Shown here: positions 28,878 through 38,159 of the stretch, one piece after another
How the letters are laid out: each line of letters begins with the position of its first letter
Position numbering within the stretch: the first letter of the stretch is position 1
Assembly (NCBI RefSeq): GCF_029338315.1
Contig: NZ_CP119794.1
Location: 2,294,001 to 2,358,000 of the forward strand
Length of the DNA stretch: 64,000 nucleotides
From: Haloarcula regularis
Lineage (GTDB): Archaea; Halobacteriota; Halobacteria; Halobacteriales; Haloarculaceae
Direction of reading: 5' to 3'
Translations under genes and position numbers: made by a program
Notes under the pieces: model-generated
Seen by the model: only the letters and a program-made list of their open reading frames with translations
Databases searched by the model: none
Told to the model about the DNA's origin: nothing

Positions 28878-29617
28878 CGAATCCCTCCGTCGAGCCGCTC
28901 CAGTATCTCCCTGGCGCGCTGTTCGTGACCCTCGAGCGACGAGACGGCGCCGTACTGGACGTCCTCGAAGAGCCGGCGGAGTCCCTCGACGGAGTCGGTG
29001 TCGTAGCCGTGCTCGATGGCGAACCGGGCGCAGATGCGGGGGGTGTACCGCTGTGGCTGATCGACGCCGGCCCGATTCAACAGCTCGGCCCAGGCCCGCT
29101 CGACGTCGTTGTCGGGCATCGCGACGGGTCCGCGGTCGCCCTCGTCGTCGACATCGACGTAGGCGCCACTCAGTGCGGCGAGCAGCGGGTCGAGCCGCCG
29201 CCGGTAGCGGTAGACGACGACGGCGCTCGCGATCCACAGCAGGGCGGCGACGAGCAGCGAGACGACGTCTATCCCGGGATCGGTCGGGGTGGTACCGGTC
29301 CCCTCGGACCTGCCCGAGTCCGGCGCCTCGCCGTCGGACGGGACGACTGCGTTCTCGCCGGTGTCGCTCGCGGCCATCTCCGGCTGCTGGCTCGTCTCGC
29401 CGGTCTCCGGCGGGTCCGTGTACTGGTCGTGGAGGCGCTGGGTGGCAGACTGTATCTGCTCGCCCCGCTCGGCGCCCAGCGGGAAGCCCTCGTTGTCGAG
29501 GTCGATGGCGTCTTCCGGTTCCGTCGTCATCGACGACTCGAGCGCCGAGGCCGAGAACCCGATGGCGAGGACGACCACGCCGACGACGAGCAGTGAGACG
29601 ATGCGTTCGGTGTTCAT
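28874..29617 (-). CDS. DUF4129 domain membrane protein
   Basis: 247 residues. N-terminal helix ([19 protein letters not shown]), a long acidic and Pro-rich outside segment (about residues 30-115), a second helix ([19 protein letters not shown]), and the C-terminal DUF4129 domain [18 protein letters not shown] ... [17 protein letters not shown]. In bacteria DUF4129 is fused to transglutaminase-like proteins and travels with MoxR-DUF58. First gene of the four-gene operon. Confidence 0.88.
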   Translation of the reverse strand: MNTERIVSLLVVGVVVLAIGFSASALESSMTTEPEDAIDLDNEGFPLGAERGEQIQSATQRLHDQYTDPPETGETSQQPEMAASDTGENAVVPSDGEAPDSGRSEGTGTTPTDPGIDVVSLLVAALLWIASAVVVYRYRRRLDPLLAALSGAYVDVDDEGDRGPVAMPDNDVERAWAELLNRAGVDQPQRYTPRICARFAIEHGYDTDSVEGLRRLFEDVQYGAVSSLEGHEQRAREILERLDGGIR

Positions 29618-29679
29618 GGTGCCTGCCTGTTGGAGAGAGCCATCAGCTACTGCCCGGGAGGACGGTGACAGCGGGCCTT

Positions 29680-29695
29680 GTAATGGAGTCATTAC
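29680..29695. promoter_or_regulatory. Inverted repeat upstream of the DUF4129 operon
   Basis: The sequence gtaatggagtcattac is a hairpin or dyad with 6-base arms, flanked by ggc/gcc that could extend it, 63 bases upstream of the DUF4129 start. It could be an operator for this operon, or for the divergent aglM gene 180 bases away. Low confidence. Confidence 0.3.
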
Positions 29696-29874
29696 GCCCG
29701 GGTAGGCAGCGTGGGGACTGTCGAGTCGCTCGTCCCGGCACGGCAGTCCGAGCAGGGCACCTGACGGCGGCGTTATCAGTGCGGGAAGCCCCTGCTAGAT
29801 ACTCGTTACTGCCCGACCCGGCGCCGGGAGTAGGACCCGAATTCTCAAGGGCGGCGCTCGCAAAGCCACGGCCG

Positions 29875-31176
29875 ATGAACGTCAGCATCGTCGGCAGCGG
29901 GTACGTCGGTACCACTGTCGCAGCGTGTCTCGCCGACCTCGGCCATCACGTCACGACCATCGACGTCGACGAGGACGTCGTCGCGGCCGTCAACGCCGGC
30001 GAGTCCCCCATCCACGAACCCGGCCTGGACGAACTGGTCGCCGAACACGGTGGCGGGCGCCTCCGGGCGACCACCGACTACGGCGTCGTCCCCGAGACGG
30101 ACCTGACGATGCTGGCACTGCCGACCCCTTCCAACGAAGACGGGAGCATCGACCTCCAGTACATGGAGGCCGGCGCGACCGCCGTCGGCGAGGCCCTGGC
30201 CGCCGCCGACCGCGACGGCCCGCACCTCGTGGTGACGAAATCGACCGTGGTGCCCACGACGACCGAGGAGGTGCTCGCGGCCCGCATCGCCGAGGCCGGC
30301 CTCGAGTACGGCCGTGACTTCCTGGTCGCCTCGAACCCCGAGTTCCAGCGCGAGGGGACCGCCGTCGCGGACTTCCTCGACCCCGACAAGCTGGTCTTCG
30401 GGACCGACGACGAGCGCGCGCTCGCCACCCTCCACGACCTGTACGCCCCGCTCCGGGAGGCCGCCGACGGCGACGTGCCGGTCGTGGAGACGGGCATCGC
30501 CGAGGCCGAGATGATAAAGTACGCCAACAACACCTTCCTCGCGGCGAAGGTGAGCCTCATCAACGACATCGGGAACGTCTGCAAGGAGTTCGGCGTCGAC
30601 GCCTACGAGGTGGCCGCGGCCATCGGCCTGGACGACCGCATCGGCGAGCAGTTCCTCCGCAGCGGGGTGGGATGGGGCGGGAGTTGCTTCCCGAAGGACA
30701 CCGACGCCATCATCGCGGCGGCCCGCGAGCGCGGGTACGACCCGACGATGCTCTCGGCGGCCGTCGAACTCAACGATGCCCAGCCAGAACGCCTGCTCTC
30801 CCTGCTGGACGAGCACGTCGACGTCAGCGGCGAGCGCGTCGCGGTGCTGGGCCTGGCGTTCAAGCCCGGGACCGACGACATCCGCAACACCCGCGCGGTA
30901 CCGGTCATCGAGGGCCTGCAGGCCAGGGGTGCCGACGTCGTCGCCTACGACCCCGTCGCCACCGAGAACATGCGCGAGCAGTACCCCGACCTCGAGTACG
31001 CCGACTCGGCCGCCGCCGCGCTGGAGGGGGCCGCCGGCGCCGTCGTCGTCACCGACTGGGACGAGTTCGCGGCCCTGGACGACGAGTTCGACGCGATGGC
31101 GGCCCCCGTCGTGGTCGACGGCCGCCGCATCGTCGAGCGCCGGGATGGCATCACCTACGAGGGGCTGACGTGGTAG
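29875..31176 (+). CDS. aglM: UDP-sugar/nucleotide-sugar 6-dehydrogenase (AglM-like)
   Basis: 433 residues. N-terminal Rossmann loop [18 protein letters not shown], middle [20 protein letters not shown], catalytic Cys in [13 protein letters not shown] near residue 270, and C-terminal domain [20 protein letters not shown]. It oxidises UDP-glucose (or a related sugar) twice to the uronic acid. In Haloferax AglM supplies glucuronate for S-layer N-glycan assembly. ATG at 29875. Stands alone here; other agl genes are not visible. Confidence 0.93.
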   Translation: MNVSIVGSGYVGTTVAACLADLGHHVTTIDVDEDVVAAVNAGESPIHEPGLDELVAEHGGGRLRATTDYGVVPETDLTMLALPTPSNEDGSIDLQYMEAGATAVGEALAAADRDGPHLVVTKSTVVPTTTEEVLAARIAEAGLEYGRDFLVASNPEFQREGTAVADFLDPDKLVFGTDDERALATLHDLYAPLREAADGDVPVVETGIAEAEMIKYANNTFLAAKVSLINDIGNVCKEFGVDAYEVAAAIGLDDRIGEQFLRSGVGWGGSCFPKDTDAIIAAARERGYDPTMLSAAVELNDAQPERLLSLLDEHVDVSGERVAVLGLAFKPGTDDIRNTRAVPVIEGLQARGADVVAYDPVATENMREQYPDLEYADSAAAALEGAAGAVVVTDWDEFAALDDEFDAMAAPVVVDGRRIVERRDGITYEGLTW

Positions 31177-31264
31177 CGGCCGTCGCCGCGGAACGAGCGC
31201 CTCAGGCCCGGTACCGAGTGCCCCTGGCCCGGTAACGAGCGCCTACCGGCCTGCTCGTCGCCGC

Positions 31265-32373
31265 TCAGGTGATTCTGGCGTCCACGACGACGTGAGCGAC
31301 GCCCTCGCTGTACCCTTTCACTTTGTGCGTCTCGAGCACCTCCATCGACCGGTCGGCGTCGGCCGCTGCCGCCTCGAGGCGCTCGACGGGCCGGTCGAAG
31401 ACCAGCGCCTCGGGCGTGGCCTCGTGCATGTGGACGACGCCGCCGGGCTTCAGCGCAGCGAGGGCCGCGTCGAGGTACTCGTGGGCCTCGTAGTAGCCCA
31501 TCATCACACGGTCGACCGTCTCCGCCTCGCCCAGGCCTGGACTCTCGGGTCGCTCTCCGCCGGTCGCTTCCCGCTCCTCCGTTCCGCGCCCCCTCGCTCC
31601 GCTCAGGCCCGCGCGGACGACGTCCCTGCAATCGGCCCGATAGGGGCGCACGCGGTCGTCGACGCCGTTTCGACGCACGTTCTCGACCAGGTAGCGAAAG
31701 GCCGTCGGGTTGCGTTCGACCGCCGTGACCTGCGCGCCCGCCCGGGCCATCGGCAGCGTGAAGTAGCCGATGCCGGCGAACATGTCCAGCACGCGCTCGC
31801 CCTGATTGACGATTTCCCCCATCCGCGCCCGCTCGGCCTTGTTGCCCGGCGAGAACATCACCTCCGCGAGGTCCAGGCCGTACTGCGTGCCGTGCTCAGT
31901 GTGGACCGTCTCGGTGTCGCCCTCGCCGGCGAGGACTGCGACGTCTGGTTCGCGGTGGGCCCCGAGATGCCGCCCCGCGAGAGCACGGTGTCGGCCTCGC
32001 CGTGGAGCGCCAGCAGCGCCTGCCCGACCTCCTCGGGCCGTGGGGCGTCGCCCACGTCGACCAGGACGACGCTGCCGACGACGGCCCACGACGAGGGGGC
32101 CCGGTCGAGTTCGTCGTCGCTCCAGCCACGCTCCCGGAGGTGGTCCTCGAGCGTCCGGAGGCGTGGTTCGCCTACCTGCTGGACGACTTCGCGGACCTCG
32201 ACTGTCGTCGGGGGATCGGTCACCGGGACGGCCACGCTGTCCGTGTCCCACGAGCGGACGCTCCGGTCGGGGTCGTAGACGCCCTCCGCTTCCAGTGCGT
32301 CGATGACCGACTGGGCGCGCGGCTTGCCCACGACGACGGCGAGGCGTCGGTCTCCGGGCGCTTCCTCAGGCAT
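31265..32373 (-). CDS. Trm5/Taw2-family SAM-dependent tRNA-Phe modifying enzyme (frameshifted near 31965)
   Basis: About 369 residues. The SAM-binding part has FSPGNKAERARM, then LDMFAGIGYFTLPMARAGA, VTAVERNPTAFRYLVENVRRN and VDRVMMGYYEAHEYLDA. This matches the Taw2/TYW2 branch (adds the aminocarboxypropyl group in wyosine synthesis) rather than Trm5, whose motif normally reads NPRLSTE. A charged low-complexity insertion (GARGRGTEEREATGGERPES) interrupts the domain. The frame breaks in a GGGGCCC run near 31965. The start overlaps the nmd3 stop by 8 bases, so it is translated from the same mRNA. Confidence 0.82.
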
Positions 32374-33501
32374 CGTCGTCGCTGGCTCCGTGCTCGGGCA
32401 GGACGTGCAGGCCCGCCCGGCTCTTCAGCACCGGCACCTCGTCGGCGCCCGTATCGAGGTAGTCCGGGCGCGGAACCGTCACGCTCTCGAAGGTCTCGGG
32501 GTCCAGCACCTGGACGGCGTTCTCGTCCTCGACGGCGACGAGCGTCGTGCGCTGGCCGTCCTCGCGGAAGCCCAGGCGCTCGGCGTCGGGGCGTCCTCGT
32601 CCTCGAAGCTCGCCTCGAAGTGGTCGCCCGTGGCTAGGCGGACTCCCTTGAGGTTCCCCTGGACCGAGCGGACCAGGACGGGACCCTCGCCGTCCTCGGG
32701 ATCGATTATCTCGCCCTGTCGGTAGCGTGGCAGGCGGACCGCGTAGGTCATCCGGTAGACCGGCTGGCCGTCCTCGTCCTCGGTGATGAGGCGCTTCGAG
32801 TCCGAGTACGAGCCACCCAGCTGGGCCGTGATGCGTTTCGCGATGCCGTGGCCCATCTGGGTCGTCGATATCTTCATGTTCAGGCCCTCCGGAATCTCCT
32901 TTTTCTCTGTGATGAAGGCGTTGCGGTCGCCGGTGGCCTCGCGCTCGGCGACGTACGCCTCGGCGATGGATTTGGCCCGCTCGACCTCCTCGTCGGTCGG
33001 GTCGCGCTCGTCGGCCCGGACCTGGACGATGCTGGCGAAGGAGCCGCCGGCGATCTTCCCGCAGCGCTCGCAGGTCTGCCGGGAGATGCTGACCGGTACG
33101 ACCACCTCCTCGGTGACCGGTGTCTCGCGGACGACGCCGGAGAACTCGGCGTGCATCCGGATGTTGTTCTCGTCGAGGTGCTCGGGGGCGACCTGCCAGG
33201 CGATGGACTGGGCGTCGACGTGGACGCCCAGCGCCTCGCTGACCTGCTCGACGGCGATGTCCGTGTAGTCGTCGGCGCCGACGTCCACCCAGCGGTTCCC
33301 CTTGTGGACCGCCCCGCAGTGGGCACAGACCTGGACCTGGATCTCCTCGGGCGCGTCGACGAGCTCGAACGCGTCGAAGTAACAGGCGTCACACAGCACC
33401 CGCTCTGAGTCCCGGCGCGCGCCCGGCAGGTCCGGTCGGTCGTCGGGCACACCCGACATCTCGTCGCCACACCGCGGGCAGAAGGCTCCAGACCGGCTCA
33501 T
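32366..33501 (-). CDS. nmd3: NMD3 ribosome-related zinc protein (frameshifted near 32597)
   Basis: About 378 residues. N-terminal zinc sites CPRCG, CDACY, CAHCG and CERCGKIAGG, followed by the NMD3 body (HGIAKRITAQLGGSYSDSKR). In eukaryotes NMD3 is the 60S export adaptor; in archaea it likely binds the large subunit during assembly or quality control. The frame shifts after FEDEDAP and resumes at DAERLGFREDGQRTTL, one base missing near 32597. ATG at 33501. Overlaps the downstream Taw2-like gene by 8 bases. Confidence 0.93.
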
Positions 33502-33556
33502 TGTCCCGTCGTACTGGGCTCAGCCGGTTACGTATTGCGTTTGCTCGCCGCCGGCG

Positions 33557-34453
33557 TCACGCCTCGAGCAGACTCGGCTCGGGAACCGACTCGTCGGCCG
33601 CCTCGCGCCACGAGTGGGCCGGCTCCCACTTGAGCAGACCCTGGGCGTTCGCCGTCGAGAGCGCCGACTGGTCGCCGTCGAGTTCACACTCCGCGGGCAG
33701 TTCGCCCCAGACCGCCTCGACCAGGTCGGCCGTCGGCCGGCCGACGTAGTTGTCGGCCGCGGCGGCGTGGAACGCCTCGTGCCCGTCGATGTCGGCCTCG
33801 AGCGCGGCCGAGACCATGGTCGTGACGTCCCGCACGTCGACGTACGACCAGCAGTTGCCCGCGCCGCCGTCGATGTCGCCCTCGGCGACGTCCCGACAAG
33901 TGTAGGCCCCGGGATACTGGATCCAGGAGGGGCGGATCGAGGCCACCGAAACGCCGTCGCGGCGGACGACCATCTTCGCAACCTCCTCGCCGGCCACCTT
34001 CGAGGTGCCGTAGGGGTCCTCGGGGGCCATCGGGTGGTCGACATCCATCGGGAGGTAGGCAGGCAGCGGCGTCTCCTCGGCGAAGGCCAGGCCGTAGGCG
34101 CTCTCGGAGGACGCCCAGACGACGTCGGCGCCCGCTCGCCCGGCGGCGTCTAAGACGTTGTAGGTCGCCGAGACGTTCGTGTCGAAGACTCGGGTGCCGG
34201 CGTGGCGTTCGGGGGCCGGAATCGCCGCCCAGTGAACGACGGCGTCGGGGCTGACCTCGCTGACGAGGTCCCGGACCTCCGCGCCGTCGGTCACGTCGAC
34301 GGCTTTAAACTCGATGCGTTCGCGGACGGGCACCTCCCAGCCGGGGTGGTCGAGGTCGACACAGACGACGTGATACCCCTCGTTCGCCAGGTGATCGCAG
34401 ATCCAGCGCCCGGAGCGGCCGCGGCCGCCGGTGACGATGACTGTCTCGGTCAT
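33557..34453 (-). CDS. NAD-dependent epimerase/dehydratase (extended SDR)
   Basis: 298 residues. Begins TETVIVTGGRGRSGRWICDH, followed by VVHWAAIPAPERHAGT and the catalytic site SSESAYG with YGTSKVAGEE (YxxxK) near residue 148. It acts on a nucleotide sugar or related substrate. The region after SWIQYPGAYTCRDVAEGDI is less conserved. It starts 110 bases from the divergent htpX gene and ends 55 bases from nmd3. Confidence 0.88.
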   Translation of the reverse strand: MTETVIVTGGRGRSGRWICDHLANEGYHVVCVDLDHPGWEVPVRERIEFKAVDVTDGAEVRDLVSEVSPDAVVHWAAIPAPERHAGTRVFDTNVSATYNVLDAAGRAGADVVWASSESAYGLAFAEETPLPAYLPMDVDHPMAPEDPYGTSKVAGEEVAKMVVRRDGVSVASIRPSWIQYPGAYTCRDVAEGDIDGGAGNCWSYVDVRDVTTMVSAALEADIDGHEAFHAAAADNYVGRPTADLVEAVWGELPAECELDGDQSALSTANAQGLLKWEPAHSWREAADESVPEPSLLEA

Positions 34454-34563
34454 GAGCCCCGTTCGGCCCGGCCGTACAAATGCTCGGTGTCCCGGCCGGC
34501 GATATCGTGCGTTCCCGGCACACGATGACGAGGTTTTAGAGGCTCCGTCACCTACCCCGGTCC

Positions 34564-35443
34564 ATGGAGTGGCAAACCGACTGGGCTCCGTGGGCGGATG
34601 GCGCTCACGATGTTCCTCCTGTTCGCCCTGTATATCGTCTTCCTCGGTGCGCTGACGCTGTACTTCCAGAACCTGGCGCTCATCGCCGTCGTGATGGGCG
34701 GGTTCCTGTTCGTGCAGTTCTTCTTCAGCGACAAGATCGCGCTCTACTCGATGGGGGCAAAGGAGGTCAGCGAGAAAGAGTACCCGGAACTCCACCGCAC
34801 TATCGACCGACTCTCCCAGCAGGCCGACCTGCCCAAACCCAAGGTGGCTGTCGCCGACTCGCGGGTGCCCAACGCCTTCGCGACCGGTCGCTCGAAGAAG
34901 AACTCGGCGGTCTGTGTGACCACGGGCATCATGAACACCCTCGACCAGGAGGAACTGGAGGGGGTCATCGCCCACGAGCTGGCCCACATCAAGAACCGCG
35001 ACGTGGCGGTGATGACTATCGCCTCGTTCCTCTCGACCATCGCCTTCCTCATCGTCCGCTGGGGCTGGCTGTTCTCCGGGGGCCGGGACCGCGGCGGCCA
35101 GCAACAGGTCCCCGTCTTCGTCGCAATCCTCGTCTCGCTGGCCGTCTGGATTATCTCCTTCCTGCTCATCCGGGCGCTCAGCCGCTACCGCGAGTACGCC
35201 GCCGACCGCGGCGGGGCGGTCATCACGGGCAAACCGGCCGCGCTGGCCAACGCCCTGATGAAGATCGACGGCCGGATGGACAAGGTCCCCAAGGAGGACC
35301 TCCGCTCGGAGGCGGAGATGAACGCCTTCTTCATCATCCCCATCAAGTCGGGGTGGCTCGGGCGACTGTTCTCGACGCACCCGTCGACGGAGAAGCGTAT
35401 CGAGCGGTTGCGTGACTTGGAGCGGGAGTTAGAGGGATATTAA
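34564..35443 (+). CDS. htpX: HtpX-type M48 membrane metalloprotease (frameshifted near 34583)
   Basis: About 293 residues. Zinc site HELAHIKNRD (HExxH) near residue 136 with the downstream EYAADRGG glutamate ligand. Helices ALTMFLLFALYIVFLGALTL and TIASFLSTIAFLIVRWGWLF anchor it. HtpX degrades misfolded membrane proteins. The N-terminus MEWQTDW is in another frame from RMALTMFLL: one extra or two missing bases near 34583. Its known haloarchaeal relatives start with the same WQTD segment. The region after it drops in GC. Confidence 0.92.
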
Positions 35444-35603
35444 GCCAAATCAATATCTCGGGAAGCGTAGAGGCCGAACTGCGGATATCTGTTCCGATGA
35501 CTGAACTGGTTAGTGGGATGTGAGAGTACTATTCTAAAGAAACCCCTCGAAAAACTAATTTCCGGTTGTCGGGAATATACTCACAACCTCGGGGAATCAC
35601 CTC
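35444..35603. promoter_or_regulatory. Low-GC leader of the HNH gene
   Basis: 160 bases with a clear drop in GC. AT-rich patches (ttctaaag, aaaaactaatttcc, gggaatatactcac) could hold the HNH promoter about 25-45 bases before its ATG. This marks the left edge of a transferred islet. Confidence 0.35.
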
Positions 35604-36578
35604 ATGAAACGAGTCACGCGAGAGGCTCTCATCGAAGACTATCAGCAGGTCAGTGACGAGTTAGACTCACGGCCAACTTTGGCCGAGTACAACGAATATG
35701 GGAGTTACAGCAGCACCCCGATCTACAGACGGTTCGAATCGTTTGAAGAATTAAAAAGGGCCGCTGGATTTGAGACTGGCGAGGAAAAGATTTCAGATGA
35801 AACGCTGCTTGATGATCTCCGAAGGGTGGCCGACAAAATAGGCCGTTCTCCACCTGTGATGGTGTACGATGAACACGGAAAACACAACTCAAAGACGTTA
35901 AAAAACCGGTTCGGTAGCTGGAATAGTGTTCTACAATCTGCGGAACTAGACCCGACTAGCCATTCGGAACACTGGAAAGATAACACACCCGAGCAGGCTG
36001 GGAAAAGTTACGGATCAGTGTCAGTAGAGTGTTCCTATTGTGGTCAAACAAACGAACGGACACCATCTGAGGTTAGGGAACGGAGCCGATTCTTCTGCGA
36101 CTACGACTGTAAGGGGACTTTCATGTCTCAGCAGACGGGAGAAGAATCCCGAGTATGGCAAGGAGGGAAGATAACTATAAGATGCGAAACCTGCGGGGAC
36201 AAAAGACAGGTGAGACCAGCCAAGGTAGACGAGAGTCGGTTTTGCTCGCAGGAGTGTATGATCGAATGGCGTTCAGAACATCTCTCTGGCGAAAATCATC
36301 CTCGTTATAGAGGCGGATATGATCGCTATTACGGGCCAGACTGGAGGAAACAGCGTAGGCGAGCCAGGGAACGTGACAATTACCGATGTCAATCCTGTCT
36401 CATGAGCAAACAAGAACATGAGCAAGAGTACGGTTGTGTCCCCGTAGTCCATCATAAGACTCGGTTCGGTGACTTTGACAGTTACGAGAAAGCGAACGAG
36501 TTGGGGAACCTCATTACGCTCTGTAAGCGTTGTCACGGGCTAGTTGAAGGTGGCCAAATGGAACTGCTCACTGAGTAG
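35604..36578 (+). CDS. Free-standing HNH endonuclease with homing-endonuclease-associated repeats
   Basis: 324 residues, richer in Lys, Ser and AT-ending codons than the rest of the window. Residues 7-55 and 65-113 are two homologous helical repeats (DYQQVSDELDSRPTLAEYNE and DLRRVADKIGRSPPVMVYDE, each ending in a Phe-x-x-Trp/Phe segment), the DNA-binding repeats seen in homing endonucleases. Two Cys4 knuckles follow (CSYC...CDYDC and CETCGDKR...CSQEC), then the HNH domain DNYRCQSCL ... VVHHKTRF ... LITLCKRCHG. A homing or other self-spreading endonuclease is the best guess. The low GC and lone position point to transfer. Confidence 0.85.
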   Translation: MKRVTREALIEDYQQVSDELDSRPTLAEYNEYGSYSSTPIYRRFESFEELKRAAGFETGEEKISDETLLDDLRRVADKIGRSPPVMVYDEHGKHNSKTLKNRFGSWNSVLQSAELDPTSHSEHWKDNTPEQAGKSYGSVSVECSYCGQTNERTPSEVRERSRFFCDYDCKGTFMSQQTGEESRVWQGGKITIRCETCGDKRQVRPAKVDESRFCSQECMIEWRSEHLSGENHPRYRGGYDRYYGPDWRKQRRRARERDNYRCQSCLMSKQEHEQEYGCVPVVHHKTRFGDFDSYEKANELGNLITLCKRCHGLVEGGQMELLTE

Positions 36579-36663
36579 ACCCTCAGTACCGAACGCCCTG
36601 GTTGCCGTGTGGCTGAATCTGGTTACTGTCGGGTAGTCTGCTCATCTCGCTGTTTCCACGTAC

Positions 36664-36903
36664 AGAAAGCCCCGACACGCTGGATTCGGGGGTCTCGCTG
36701 CGCTCCTCACTGCGTTGCGGTGCTTGCGTCGTCCGCCCTCGTCCAGCGTGTCGTCCCTTTCAGTCCCACCACGTGTCGGCTCCCAACCATTCAACGGGCG
36801 GGACTGAAAGGGGCCGGGCGCTCGACGTTCGAGACGATGTAAGCACGCGAGCGAAGCGAGCTCGCGCAGCGAGTCGCAGTAGTCGAGCGCCCGGGGGCTT
36901 TCT
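36664..36903. repeat. Pair of inverted structured repeats, each with a covarying hairpin
   Basis: Two ~100-bp units face each other. Each has conserved boxes in order: GGGACTGAAAGGG (36800-36812; inverted at 36755-36767), a stem, GACGAYGYAAGCAC (36833-36846; inverted 36720-36733), GCGCAGCGAG (36864-36873; inverted 36694-36703), the other stem arm, and GGGGCTTTCT (36894-36903; inverted 36664-36673). The stem differs between units yet stays paired: gggcgctcgac/gtcgagcgccc (36816-36826 with 36882-36892) in one and cgacacgctgga/tccagcgtgtcg (about 36673-36684 with 36742-36753) in the other. This is what a structured RNA or a self-copying DNA hairpin would show. Located in the gene-free 410 bases after the HNH gene. 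Confidence 0.7.
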
Positions 36904-36988
36904 GGTTCTCGATACCGACCACTGCTGACGTGTAATCCCCTCATGCTAGGAGCGAAACCACTTGAGGGTCGACCCCCACAACGGTAGT

Positions 36989-37606
36989 ATGGGACTGCTG
37001 GACGGACTCAAGAGCGCCCTCGGGATGAAAGCCGAGGCCGACGCCACCCGGGACGCCGACCCCGACGACCTCTTCGGGATGAGCACCGCCTACATCACGA
37101 TGGAGGCGGAGCTGGGCTACGAACCGACCGGCGAAGCCGCCCTCTGTTTCGCCGACGTGGACAACACGGACTTCCGGGACGCGATGGAGGAAGTCGAGTC
37201 CATCCTCGAGGCCGGCAAGGTCGAGACGGGCACGGAGGCGACCTTCGAGACGGACGACCACGGCTACCAGTGGATCGTCTTCGAGGACCCGGACTTCGAG
37301 GACCTGCTGACGGCCATCCACTTCGCCGCCGACACGCTCGTGGAACGGCGTTACGGGTCGCGACTGCTCGCGGCGCTGTTCTCCTTCGAGCGCGAACACG
37401 ACGGCCAGCCGGCCTACTGGGTCTACTCGTTCCGCCGCGGGGCCTACTACCCGTTCGCGCCCGACCGGCGCGAGAGCCACGAGCGGGACTCGACGGCGGA
37501 GTTCAAACTGGAGAGCAACCTCGACGGCGAGATATCCATCGAGAAAGAGAAGGAGTACTGGTACCCGCTGTGGCCCGACAAACCCGGGTGGCACCCGTGG
37601 GAGTGA
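36989..37606 (+). CDS. pspAB: PspA-associated protein PspAB-like
   Basis: 205 residues. The PspAB pattern is DLFGMSTAYITMEAELGYEP ... GEAALCFADV, then GYQWIVFEDPDFEDLLTAIH and WYPLWPDKP near the end. PspAB works with PspA/IM30-type membrane-stress proteins, but no pspA is in the window. ATG at 36989, 29 bases after a small dyad gggtcgaccc. It overlaps the next gene by 4 bases, so the membrane partner is coupled. Confidence 0.82.
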   Translation: MGLLDGLKSALGMKAEADATRDADPDDLFGMSTAYITMEAELGYEPTGEAALCFADVDNTDFRDAMEEVESILEAGKVETGTEATFETDDHGYQWIVFEDPDFEDLLTAIHFAADTLVERRYGSRLLAALFSFEREHDGQPAYWVYSFRRGAYYPFAPDRRESHERDSTAEFKLESNLDGEISIEKEKEYWYPLWPDKPGWHPWE

Positions 37607-38079
37607 GCGAGAACGGGCCGGCGGTAGCTGACGAGGGCCCCGCGGTAGGGTCTCACCTCCGCGCGCACGGGACGGACGCTGCCGCCCCCCTCGAGGCCGG
37701 CGTCTACCGGGTCGTCGGAACCAGGGAGGCGACGGTGACGCTGCTGGAAGTCGGCGACGGCGATGGCGAGCGGGTCCACACCGGGCGTGTCGTCACCGTC
37801 GACCGGGACGATCTCGCCGGGCTCGAACCGGCACCGAACCCCGACGACGACTCGCTGCGGGCCCGCTTCGACGGCGGCGTCGAGGGCTTTCGCCTGTCGG
37901 CGCGGCAGTTCTGGCGCTCGCTGGCGGCCCGCCCGCTCCCCAGCGCGGCCGCCTTCAGCCTCTTTGCGGCGGGCGAGGTCGGCAGCCGGGTCCTGACGGG
38001 CTACGACCTCGTCTCCGGCGTGCTGATACTCGTCGGCGGCCTCGGCCTGGTCTACCTCGGCAGCCTCGGGATGGAGTGA
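37603..38079 (+). CDS. Haloarchaeal membrane protein coupled to pspAB
   Basis: 158 residues, GTG start at 37603 inside the pspAB stop (GTGA). An N-terminal SH3-like or beta-rich soluble domain (AGVYRVVGTREATVTLLEV ... GRVVTVDRDDLAGLEPA) precedes a C-terminal hairpin of two helices (PSAAAFSLFAAGEVGSRV and LVSGVLILVGGLGLVYLGS). Function unknown; the location suggests membrane-stress work with PspAB. Confidence 0.72.
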   Translation: MSENGPAVADEGPAVGSHLRAHGTDAAAPLEAGVYRVVGTREATVTLLEVGDGDGERVHTGRVVTVDRDDLAGLEPAPNPDDDSLRARFDGGVEGFRLSARQFWRSLAARPLPSAAAFSLFAAGEVGSRVLTGYDLVSGVLILVGGLGLVYLGSLGME

Positions 38080-38159
38080 CCGCCCCCGGTTCGTGTCAGC
38101 CCGGGTCACGAGCGGTCGTGTTCGGTACGCTTTAGCCGGCGGCCGGTCTGGACCCGGAC

